From contig JALEOU010000053.1 of NCBI GenBank assembly GCA_022766945.1, positions 16,332 to 80,331 of the forward strand: 64,000 nucleotides of DNA. The letters are read 5' to 3'. Every line of letters starts with the position of its first letter. Positions within the stretch are counted from its first letter, which is position 1. Origin of the DNA: Fusicatenibacter sp. GTDB lineage: Bacteria > Bacillota > Clostridia > Lachnospirales > Lachnospiraceae. Under the pieces are notes generated by a model. That model did not search any database and was not told where the DNA came from. It saw only the letters and a list, made by a program, of their open reading frames with translations. A program made the position numbers and the translations under genes. Shown here in pieces: positions 53,677 through 61,166 of the stretch.

Positions 53677-55041
53677 TCAAATGGGAAGAGCAATACCGGC
53701 AATACCGAATGCTACGACAGAAATGGAAGCGGCAATCATAACATAGGGCATTTGTGAGAGGGCATGCTCCATATTGTCAATTCCAACGCTGTTTGATGCC
53801 AGAACAGTCGCATCGGTATAGAAGCAGGCATGACTGCCAAAGGCACCTCCGGAGATAATTGCAGCCATAGTAAGCACAGGATTTGCACCAAGTGCTTCAC
53901 ACATAGGAATCAAAATAGGAATTACAACCGCACTCATGCCCCAGTTTGATCCGGTTACAAATGCCAGTACAGCAAGCAAAAGGAAAGAAACCGCCGGGAA
54001 CAAAGAAGCAGTCAGAAAAGGTTTTGCCAGTTCAATCAGATATTCTGTCAGCCCCATTGCGCTGCACACATGTTCCAGAGAAAATGCAGCTACGAGCATA
54101 AAGAAGATCGACAGCATATCACCAAAACCACTGACAACAAGGTTAAAGAATTCTTCCATGGATAACAGTTTTGTGGGCACATACATGATCAGGCAAACAA
54201 CAAGGGAAATAACAACAGCCAGAAGAATATCGCCTGTTGCAACGCCAATTCCTACAAGAATGATCATTGGAACGAGGAAATTCCAAATGTTTCCGTCTTC
54301 TTCATAACCTTTTCTGTCATCATGATTATACTTTCTGCTTGCATCGCTGTATACTTTTCCGGTTTCTTCGACACGCTGATATGCTTTTTTCATGGCGCCA
54401 AGCTTTGGAAAAATACCCGCAGCAAACAGAGCAACAATGATAAGCGCAATCATCGGATAAAAACAGAATGGAATCGCATGGAGATAGGCATCCATTCCAG
54501 ATGAAAACTGTGAAGAAATCAAATCCTGTTCGTAAAATAAGCTTGCATAAAAAACAGCCCAGGTAGAGAATGGCAGAAGGACACAAACCGGTGCTCCGGT
54601 GGAATCAAGAACGAAAGCCAGGGATTCTCTTGGAAGCTTTCTTTTGTCAAAAACCCCTTTCATACAGACACCAATGGAAAGAACATTCAGGTAGTCATCG
54701 ACAAAAATCATTATACCCATAATAAATGAAGTGAACAGCGTTCTTTTCTGCGTGGTACATATTTTTGAGATGATTTTTGAGAATCCAAACGTACCTTTGG
54801 ATGCCTGAAGTAAGGCAATCAGGCTTCCGAACAAACCACATACAAGCCAGAGCCAGACATTGTCCGGATCGCCAACCACATCCTGTACGATCACAAGCCA
54901 TTCCCCGATGAAATCCTTTCCATAAAGAACAATTGTGCCAAGTACAGAACCGAGAAGTAAAAACTCCGTACATCTTCTCGTTGAGATTGCTCCTACAATA
55001 ATGATCATAATAATGATGATCGCAATCATTCCATTTGACAT
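53677..55041 (-). CDS. Na+/H+ antiporter NhaC family
   Basis: The 454-residue polytopic membrane protein has about eleven hydrophobic segments and NhaC-family motifs such as FVDDYLNVLSIG, LDSTGAPVCVLLPFSTWAVFY and TGSNWGMSAVVIPI. NhaC-type carriers exchange Na+ for H+, though some family members move organic acids or amino acids; the substrate is not certain. The ATG at 55041 has GAAGGGAG upstream. The leader contains a terminator-like hairpin, pointing to transcriptional attenuation. Confidence 0.88.
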   Translation of the reverse strand: MSNGMIAIIIIMIIIVGAISTRRCTEFLLLGSVLGTIVLYGKDFIGEWLVIVQDVVGDPDNVWLWLVCGLFGSLIALLQASKGTFGFSKIISKICTTQKRTLFTSFIMGIMIFVDDYLNVLSIGVCMKGVFDKRKLPRESLAFVLDSTGAPVCVLLPFSTWAVFYASLFYEQDLISSQFSSGMDAYLHAIPFCFYPMIALIIVALFAAGIFPKLGAMKKAYQRVEETGKVYSDASRKYNHDDRKGYEEDGNIWNFLVPMIILVGIGVATGDILLAVVISLVVCLIMYVPTKLLSMEEFFNLVVSGFGDMLSIFFMLVAAFSLEHVCSAMGLTEYLIELAKPFLTASLFPAVSFLLLAVLAFVTGSNWGMSAVVIPILIPMCEALGANPVLTMAAIISGGAFGSHACFYTDATVLASNSVGIDNMEHALSQMPYVMIAASISVVAFGIAGIALPI

Positions 55042-55084
55042 ATCTACTCCCTTCTTTCTTTTGAATTCAGAAGTAAAACAAAAA

Positions 55085-55117
55085 GACGAATTCACGGGTA
55101 ACCCATGAATACGTCTT
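55085..55117 (-). promoter_or_regulatory. Attenuator-like hairpin in the nhaC leader
   Basis: On the minus strand GACGTATTCATGGGT pairs with ACCCGTGAATTCGTC (13 of 15 positions) and TTTTTG follows: a terminator form lying about 45 bases before the nhaC start and after a possible TATGAT promoter element near 55155. It either ends an upstream transcript or attenuates nhaC. Confidence 0.55.
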
Positions 55118-55265
55118 CGTATCTGCCTTCTTCTGTTTCAGATTTTATTTTTTATATCATAACTTATTTCCTTCTATATCGCAATCCTTAATTACATGAC
55201 AAATTTACCTAATAATAATTATTTCTTCCCCTATTTGAGTAGAATTGATGTGCACTATTTATACG

Positions 55266-55318
55266 GAAAGCGCCGATGAGTTTGCATAAAATGATTATGT
55301 AAACTCATCGGCGCTTTC
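55266..55318 (-). terminator. Long hairpin after arsR
   Basis: GAAAGCGCCGATGAGTTT (55266-55283) and AAACTCATCGGCGCTTTC (55301-55318) are exact inverted repeats with a partly paired centre. It begins 10 bases after the arsR stop; the T-run is poor. Confidence 0.7.
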
Positions 55319-55327
55319 TGTATGATA

Positions 55328-55699
55328 TTACTCTTCTTCAATATGTTCCTGACCTTGTGCTATAATTGTACGCACATGGTCATCCGCCAGAGAATAAAAC
55401 ACAGATTTACCATCCCGTCTGCTTTTCACCAGTTTATTTTGCTTCAAAATTCGAAGCTGATGGGAAATTGCAGACTGCGTCATATGGAGAGCCTCCGCAA
55501 GATCACATACACAGACCTCCGCTTCAAAGAGTACAAACAGGATCTGGATTCTGGTAGAATCGCCAAATACTTTAAACAGTTCCGCCAAATCATACAGTTC
55601 TGTTTCGTCTGGCATTGTATCGTTTACTATTTTGAGAAGATTTTCGTGTATCTCAAAAGAATCACAACAGTCTTCTCTTTCCATCACTTTTTCTGACAT
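55328..55699 (-). CDS. ArsR/SmtB-family metal-sensing repressor
   Basis: The 123-residue winged-helix protein has the ArsR core LFKVFGDSTRIQILFVLFEAEVCVCDLAEAL, read here as GDSTRIQIL and EVCVCDLA, and recognition helix TQSAISHQLRIL. The C-terminal helix has D-x-H and H-x-x-E (DDHVRT...QEHIEEE), the alpha-5 zinc site of SmtB/CzrA, and ELCVC-like cysteines that could form a CadC-type site. It is the last gene of the HMA-cadA-arsR operon, whose promoter has a matching operator. GGAAGGTGAG precedes the ATG. Confidence 0.92.
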   Translation of the reverse strand: MSEKVMEREDCCDSFEIHENLLKIVNDTMPDETELYDLAELFKVFGDSTRIQILFVLFEAEVCVCDLAEALHMTQSAISHQLRILKQNKLVKSRRDGKSVFYSLADDHVRTIIAQGQEHIEEE

Positions 55700-55768
55700 A
55701 ACTCACCTTCCATTCCGGAACAATGGATGAAATGTTCCGAGTGTTCGCTTCCAATAATCCGGGAAAAA

Positions 55769-57637
55769 CTAAAGCTTTTTGACAAACAAAGCCCGGATTG
55801 CATTCAAAACTGCAAGTATCATAACACCTACGTCTGCAAAAATAGCTGCCCACATATTGGCAATGCCGACTGCGCCAAGGAGGAGACAGATTATTTTAAC
55901 ACCAATCGCGAAATAAATATTTTCGTAGACGATACGGATACACTTTCTGGAAATTTGGATTGCCTTTGCGATTTTAAGCGGATCATCATCCATAAGGACG
56001 ATATCTGCAGCTTCAATTGCAGCATCAGATCCAAGCGCGCCCATGGCAATACCGATATCCGCCCGTGACAAAACAGGCGCATCATTAATTCCATCTCCAA
56101 CGAAAGCAAGTTTTTCTTTCTCAGATTTTGAGGCAAGAAGTTCTTCCACTTTGGCGACTTTATCGCCTGGAAGCAATTCACTGTATACTTCCTGAATTTG
56201 CAGTTCTTTTGCGGCCTGGTTTGCAGCCATTTTAGAATCACCAGTAAGCATGACGATTCTTCGCACACCGCATTTCCTGAGTCTGGAAACGGCATCAGCT
56301 GCATGCGGTTTTAAAAGATCTGTGATCAGAATATGTCCTGCATAGGAACCGTCTATTGCGATATGAACTACAGTTCCGGCATGGTGACATTCTACATAAT
56401 CAATACCCAGCCGCGTCATCAGCTTCGCATTGCCGGCTGCTACAGAAACACCATCAACCTTTGCGGTAATTCCATTTCCGCTGATTTCCTCGACATCCGT
56501 GACCCGACTGCGATCCAACGGCTTTCCGTAGGCACGCTGCAGACTTTTACTGATCGGATGCGAAGAGGCACTTTCAGCAAGCGCTGCATATTCCAGAAGT
56601 TTTTCAGCTTCCATTTTGCTGTGATGAATACCGTTTACTTCAAAAACGCCCTGGGTCATGGTACCGGTCTTGTCAAACACTACCACTTTGGTTTGAGACA
56701 AAGTCTCAAGATAATTTGAGCCTTTGATCAGAATTCCTTCTTTGCTTGCTCCTCCGATTCCGGCAAAGAAGCTCAGTGGAATGCTGATTACCAGGGCACA
56801 GGGGCAGCTGATTACCAGGAATGTCAATGCACGGTAAATCCAGGTTCCAAAAGCAGGATCACTGTCAAGAAAAATCATTCGGATCATCGGAGGAAGAATG
56901 GCCAGTGCCAAAGCACTGTAGCAGACTGCTGGTGTATAGTATCTGGCAAATTTGGAGATAAAGTTTTCGGATTTGGATTTCTTGGAACTGGAATTTTCTA
57001 CCAGATCAAGTATTTTGGATACGGTAGATTCCCCAAATTCTTTAGTCGTCTGCATTCGAATCAGTCCTGACATATTAATGCATCCGCTGATGATTTCATC
57101 TCCAACAGAGACATCCCTTGGCAGGCTTTCCCCTGTCAGAGCACTTGTATTCAATGTCGTTGATCCTTCAACAATCACGCCATCAATGGGTACTTTTTCG
57201 CCCGGCTGTACAACAATCACGGAACCTGCTGCAACTTCGTCCGGATCTACCTTTTCCAGCGATCCATTTCGCTCAATGTTTGCATAATCCGGGCGAATGT
57301 CCATCAGTTCACTGATATTCTTTCTGCTTCTGCCCACTGCATAGCTCTGAAAAAGCTCACCGATCTGATAGAACAGCATCACCGCTACGCCTTCTTTGTA
57401 ATCACCTAACAGAATAGCTCCAATGGTCGCAACCGACATCAGAAAATTTTCATCAAAAACCTGTTTATTGCGGATGCCTTTCCATGACTTTTTCAGAATG
57501 TCATATCCGATTGTCAGATAAGGAATCAGAAATAATACAAACTGCAGTGTTCCTCTCAGAGGCAGCAAAGACAGCGGGATGATCAAAGCTACCGTAATCA
57601 GAATCCGAATCAGCATTTTCTTCTGCTTTTTATTCAT
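55769..57637 (-). CDS. cadA: Heavy-metal P1B-type ATPase (Zn/Cd/Pb exporter, CadA/ZntA-like)
   Basis: The 622-residue pump has the actuator motif TGES, the intramembrane SCPCALV (about 276-278), DKTGTMT with the phosphorylated Asp near 321, and GDGINDAP. CPC with the family context points to Zn2+/Cd2+/Pb2+ export. Unlike typical CadA it lacks the N-terminal metal-binding (HMA) domain; that domain is encoded as a separate 72-residue protein just upstream in the operon. The ATG at 57637 follows GGAG at 6 bases. Confidence 0.94.
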   Translation of the reverse strand: MNKKQKKMLIRILITVALIIPLSLLPLRGTLQFVLFLIPYLTIGYDILKKSWKGIRNKQVFDENFLMSVATIGAILLGDYKEGVAVMLFYQIGELFQSYAVGRSRKNISELMDIRPDYANIERNGSLEKVDPDEVAAGSVIVVQPGEKVPIDGVIVEGSTTLNTSALTGESLPRDVSVGDEIISGCINMSGLIRMQTTKEFGESTVSKILDLVENSSSKKSKSENFISKFARYYTPAVCYSALALAILPPMIRMIFLDSDPAFGTWIYRALTFLVISCPCALVISIPLSFFAGIGGASKEGILIKGSNYLETLSQTKVVVFDKTGTMTQGVFEVNGIHHSKMEAEKLLEYAALAESASSHPISKSLQRAYGKPLDRSRVTDVEEISGNGITAKVDGVSVAAGNAKLMTRLGIDYVECHHAGTVVHIAIDGSYAGHILITDLLKPHAADAVSRLRKCGVRRIVMLTGDSKMAANQAAKELQIQEVYSELLPGDKVAKVEELLASKSEKEKLAFVGDGINDAPVLSRADIGIAMGALGSDAAIEAADIVLMDDDPLKIAKAIQISRKCIRIVYENIYFAIGVKIICLLLGAVGIANMWAAIFADVGVMILAVLNAIRALFVKKL

Positions 57638-57712
57638 ATTATTCTCCGTTCTGCTGCTTCGTACAGGCAGCATGCTTCTTATATTTGATTCCTGTTGTAT
57701 GGTTCATTCATA

Positions 57713-57931
57713 TCAGAAATAAATCTCGCAGTCATCTTCCACTTTTTTACAATTCTTAAGAACTTCTTTCATGACTGCCTTTGGATCCTGTCCCTCTTCA
57801 AATACCACAATCATCTTTAGCGTCATAAAATTCACTGTAGCATCTTTGACACCAGCGGTACGCTTTGCTGCTTCTTCCATTTTGTTAGCACAGTTTGCAC
57901 AGTCTACTTCGATCTTATACGTTTTCTTCAT
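57713..57931 (-). CDS. Heavy-metal-associated (HMA) domain protein
   Basis: This 72-residue ferredoxin-like HMA protein has the metal site CANC at residues 13-16 (VDCANCANKMEEAA), with several acidic residues and a further Cys near the C-terminus. It probably delivers Zn/Cd to, or regulates, the following ATPase, which lacks its own HMA domain; this is inferred from the split. GGAGAGG precedes the ATG. First gene of the operon. Confidence 0.93.
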   Translation of the reverse strand: MKKTYKIEVDCANCANKMEEAAKRTAGVKDATVNFMTLKMIVVFEEGQDPKAVMKEVLKNCKKVEDDCEIYF

Positions 57932-57966
57932 GGTATACCTCTCCTTCGAAAAGAAAAATGTTTTTC

Positions 57967-58024
57967 ACATGAACACATATTCATATGTTTGCTATTATTA
58001 TACCATGAGAATCCGTCTTGTCAA
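57967..58024 (-). promoter_or_regulatory. Promoter and ArsR/SmtB-type operator of the metal-export operon
   Basis: On the minus strand TTGACA (58024-58019) and TATAAT (58002-57997) are 16 bases apart. Overlapping the start point is ATGAA-N6-TTCAT (57969-57984), the 12-2-12-type imperfect palindrome bound by SmtB/CzrA-like repressors. It fits autoregulation by the operon's ArsR protein. Confidence 0.8.
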
Positions 58025-58068
58025 TCCCCTCGTTTCTTCTTTATGGATTTCTTTTCTACATCGACAAA

Positions 58069-58098
58069 GTAGGCATGCCCCTTACGGTACATGCCTAC
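58069..58098 (-). terminator. Possible terminator after the LURP-like gene
   Basis: GTAGGCATG (58069-58077) and CATGCCTAC (58090-58098) are exact inverted repeats, immediately after the minus-strand gene ends; the T-tail is short (TTTG). Confidence 0.6.
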
Positions 58099-58105
58099 GC
58101 AGCCA

Positions 58106-58576
58106 TTAATCTCTGGAGCACTTTTCCGCATCAATCGCCAATGTTACCATCAGCGCATAAAGTGCGTCTGTATCGCGGTTCACATCAATCGTATAAGTAT
58201 CTGTCCAGTTCCACAGCTCTTTGCTGATGACGGCAATCTTGCAGCCGCTGCGATCTGTAATAGAATAGTCCCACTCCATGAAGTTTCCTGAGACATCCCA
58301 TCCGTTAAAGTCCAGTGTGTAAGATGGACGGAAAAAAGTCAGTTCTTTGGAAAGACTTCCAATACATTTCCCATTTACAAATAGTTCAAACCTGGGGAGA
58401 AAAGTCAGCACAACTTCTTTTACCGTACCTACATGTCTTCCGGTACGATCCAGTATACGAAGCTTGTGTCCCCAGCTCAACTGCCCTTCTACTGTGAAAA
58501 CAGTATTTCCATACTCATCGTAGATATCATAGCTGTCAAACCAGGAAAAAAAGCGCTGTTTAAATAACAGTTTCAT
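58106..58576 (-). CDS. LURP-one-related (Tubby/scramblase-like) protein
   Basis: The 156-residue protein resembles the LURP-one-related family, a small beta-barrel related to Tubby C-terminal domains and scramblases. Typical traits are FDIYDEYG-like (actual YDIYDEYGNTVFTVEG), ILDRTGRHVGTV, and WDYSITDRSG. No catalytic residues are expected. It begins 26 bases after the DUF362 gene and probably belongs to the same merR-led transcript. Function unknown. Confidence 0.82.
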   Translation of the reverse strand: MKLLFKQRFFSWFDSYDIYDEYGNTVFTVEGQLSWGHKLRILDRTGRHVGTVKEVVLTFLPRFELFVNGKCIGSLSKELTFFRPSYTLDFNGWDVSGNFMEWDYSITDRSGCKIAVISKELWNWTDTYTIDVNRDTDALYALMVTLAIDAEKCSRD

Positions 58577-58602
58577 GCAGAGTCTCCTTTGTCGCCGGAA
58601 GA

Positions 58603-59469
58603 TTAGTCGATTTCAATCAGCTGATACTCTCTTGTACCATAGCCGAGTGCAGCAGCAGCTTCAATGGTATGGATACCGTTTCTGCTCTCAATCCGTTCGA
58701 GCAGGTGCGGTTTTCCCGGATCCTGGCAGGCATAGACAAGATCGATACAAGCCTGGTCAATCGCAATCGGATCATCGGATACCAGAATTCCGATATCTGC
58801 GACACACGGGTCTTCTGCTACCGCGCAGCAGTCACAATCCACACTCATATTCTTCATCACATTGACATACAGCAGGTTTCCTTTGAAATACTCAATGACT
58901 GCTCCGGCTGCATCCGCCATGGATTCCAGGAAAGAGTCATGATCTGATGTCCAGATGTTTTCAGGAACGCCTGCACCATGAATATACGCTTTTCCAAAAG
59001 ATGAAGCAACACCGATGGAAAGCTGCTTTAAAGCTCCACCATAACCTCCCATGGGATGTCCTTTGAAATGAGAGAGGACCAGCATGGAATCATAGTTTTG
59101 GATAGCTTTTCCAACGAAGTCCCTCTGAATTACTTTTCCGAGCGGATACAAAAGTTCAAAATCGGGACCTTCCGCATCCAGAATATCCACATTAAAATTC
59201 CTGCTCCACCCGTGTTCTTCCATCAGCTGTCTGTGCTGACTGGTCGTATTTCGCGCGCCCTGGTAAGCTGTATTACACTCTACAACAGTTCCTTTCGTTT
59301 TATCAATTACCGGTTTCCAGAAATCCGGTCCCAGAAAGTTCTGGTTTCCTTTTTCTCCGGAATGAAGCTTTACCGCAATTCTGCCTGGCAGTACTTTACC
59401 GGAACGATTGTAGAGTTCCAGTACTTTTTCCGGTGTGATGGTTCTTGAAAAATAAACAGTTGCACTCAT
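58603..59469 (-). CDS. DUF362 protein
   Basis: The 288-residue protein matches DUF362: IAVKLHSGEKGN, VECNTAYQGARN, MLVLSHFKGHPMGGYGGALKQLSIG and a late Cys-rich VDCDCCAVAEDPC segment near 210, each read separately. Other family members carry extra ferredoxin domains; this one does not. Its four-Cys cluster may bind metal or an iron-sulfur cluster. The start overlaps the merR stop (ATGA), so the two are coupled. Confidence 0.87.
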   Translation of the reverse strand: MSATVYFSRTITPEKVLELYNRSGKVLPGRIAVKLHSGEKGNQNFLGPDFWKPVIDKTKGTVVECNTAYQGARNTTSQHRQLMEEHGWSRNFNVDILDAEGPDFELLYPLGKVIQRDFVGKAIQNYDSMLVLSHFKGHPMGGYGGALKQLSIGVASSFGKAYIHGAGVPENIWTSDHDSFLESMADAAGAVIEYFKGNLLYVNVMKNMSVDCDCCAVAEDPCVADIGILVSDDPIAIDQACIDLVYACQDPGKPHLLERIESRNGIHTIEAAAALGYGTREYQLIEID

Positions 59470-59912
59470 TGATTTACCTCCTCCTCTTTTTCCAGCACCA
59501 GATCCGGTTCCATGGTCGGATTGCAGGGACGTCCTTCGTGGATTCGTTCCGTTCCGGCTGCCACCGCAGTTTCATAATACCATACTTTATAGTCCAATTC
59601 CTTGAGATTATACTGAAGGAATCGAATCTGTTCCTCCAGTGATTCCTTCTGCCTCAATATAATTTCCTGCCGCTCTTTCAGGCTTTCATCTCCTGTCTGA
59701 CACAACTCTATATACCGCCGGATTTCTTTCAGCGGCATTCCGGTATTTTTCAGACAATTCAAGATGCGAAGCCATGAAAAGTCAGAATCTTTGAACACAC
59801 GTCTTCCGTTAACACGATCAACGAACGGAAGAAGTCCTTCTTTATCATAAAAGCGCAGCGTGTGTACGGAAACTCCCATTTTTTCGGCTACCTCTGATAT
59901 GGTGTAAGTCAT
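59466..59912 (-). CDS. MerR-family transcriptional regulator
   Basis: The 148-residue protein has the MerR winged helix (YTISEVAEKMGVSVHTLRFYDKEGLLPF, seen as ISEVAEKMGVS and TLRFYDKEGLL) and a dimerisation coiled coil (about 80-115). A short C-terminal tail without metal-binding cysteines follows, so it likely senses an organic ligand or stress. The ATG at 59912 follows GGGAGGTGATTGG. The promoter upstream has the 19-base spacer and dyad of MerR targets, suggesting autoregulation of merR-DUF362-LURP. Confidence 0.92.
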   Translation of the reverse strand: MTYTISEVAEKMGVSVHTLRFYDKEGLLPFVDRVNGRRVFKDSDFSWLRILNCLKNTGMPLKEIRRYIELCQTGDESLKERQEIILRQKESLEEQIRFLQYNLKELDYKVWYYETAVAAGTERIHEGRPCNPTMEPDLVLEKEEEVNQ

Positions 59913-59960
59913 CCAATCACCTCCCGAACCAATTGCATTTTCAGTGTTCACTGCTTATTC

Positions 59961-59991
59961 AGTATAAGACCTAGAGCTTACTCTAAGTCAA
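59961..59991 (-). promoter_or_regulatory. MerR-type promoter with 19-bp spacer and dyad
   Basis: On the minus strand TTGACT (59991-59986) and TATACT (59966-59961) are 19 bases apart, the overlong spacing typical of MerR-activated promoters. GACTTAGAG and CTCTAGGTC (59989-59968) form a dyad in the spacer with one mismatch. Confidence 0.8.
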
Positions 59992-60030
59992 GTATCCCCG
60001 GAAAAAATTCTAAAATTTGCCAGGATGCAG

Positions 60031-60074
60031 CAAAAGCGGCCACGAAAAGTCAGATGCTTCGTGTGCCGCTTTTG
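60031..60074 (-). terminator. Terminator hairpin after purC
   Basis: CAAAAGCGGC and GCCGCTTTTG pair, extended by CACGAA/TTCGTG with one bulged base, 12 bases after the purC stop on the minus strand. Confidence 0.75.
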
Positions 60075-60085
60075 ATCCTGATTCC

Positions 60086-60964
60086 TTATTTTTCTAACAG
60101 TTTCTTACCTGTGAGCATCTCATAACTCTGGAGATACTTTTCGATCGATTTGTCCACAATTTCCTGTGGCAGTGTCCAGTCGTTATCCGGGTTTGCTTTC
60201 AGCCAGTCACGCGCAAACTGCTTGTCGAAGGAGGGCTGTCCGTGACCAGGTTCATAACCTTCTGCAGGCCAGAAACGGGAGCTGTCCGGTGTCAGCATCT
60301 CATCTCCGATCACAATATTTCCCTGTTCATCCAAACCAAATTCAAACTTGGTATCCGCAATAATGATTCCCTTACTAAGTGCATATTCAGCACATTTTTT
60401 ATACAGAGCGATCGTATAGTCACGCAGTTTCTCTGCATATTCTTTTCCCTTGCCTGGATAATACTTCTCAAGATGATCAATACTCTGCTCAAAAGAAATG
60501 TTTTCATCGTGATCACCAATCTCAGCCTTTGTAGAAGGCGTGTAGATCGGTTCCGGCAATTTATCGGACTCCTGTAAACCTTCCGGAAGTTCAATTCCGC
60601 AGACTTTACCGGTCTTCTGATAGCTTGCCCATCCGCTTCCGGTGATATATCCGCGAACAATACACTCCAGCGGAAGCATCTGCAGCTTGCGGCACATCAT
60701 ACTGTTTCCGTCGAATTTCTCCTGCTGGAAATATTCCGGCATATCTTTTACATCAACAGAAATCATGTGATTCGGAAGGATATCCTCTGTCAGGTCAAAC
60801 CAGAACTTTGACATCTGAGTCAAAACAGTTCCTTTTTTCGTTACTACATTGTTCAGGATCACATCAAAGCAGCTGATCCGGTCTGTTGCTACCATAATCA
60901 GGCTGTCGCCATTGTCGTAGATTTCGCGGACTTTGCCTTCTTTGATCGGTTTTAATTCCTTCAT
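60086..60964 (-). CDS. purC: Phosphoribosylaminoimidazole-succinocarboxamide synthase
   Basis: PurC joins aspartate to CAIR with ATP to give SAICAR in purine synthesis. The 292-residue enzyme shows KEGKVREIYD, the ATP-binding VATDRISCFDVIL, PLECIVRGYITGSGW, and IADTKFEFGLDE. The ATG at 60964 with GAGGTG at 6 bases is preferred over GTG 60973. It stands apart from other pur genes. No obvious PurR box was found. Confidence 0.96.
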   Translation of the reverse strand: MKELKPIKEGKVREIYDNGDSLIMVATDRISCFDVILNNVVTKKGTVLTQMSKFWFDLTEDILPNHMISVDVKDMPEYFQQEKFDGNSMMCRKLQMLPLECIVRGYITGSGWASYQKTGKVCGIELPEGLQESDKLPEPIYTPSTKAEIGDHDENISFEQSIDHLEKYYPGKGKEYAEKLRDYTIALYKKCAEYALSKGIIIADTKFEFGLDEQGNIVIGDEMLTPDSSRFWPAEGYEPGHGQPSFDKQFARDWLKANPDNDWTLPQEIVDKSIEKYLQSYEMLTGKKLLEK

Positions 60965-61166
60965 GATATACACCTCATCTTTTTATGTAATGGTAAATAG
61001 ATCACTATAAACCTACCACTAATCCTACTGCGTCGTCAAGAGAAAGTTTACACAATCGTTCCCGTTCAGACGGCAACGAGTTACTGTTCAGAAGTCACAC
61101 GAAACAGCTGTGCAGAAAAGAGATCTCGACGCAGACGCGCGCTCCTCCTTTCGGCAGATGGTCACA

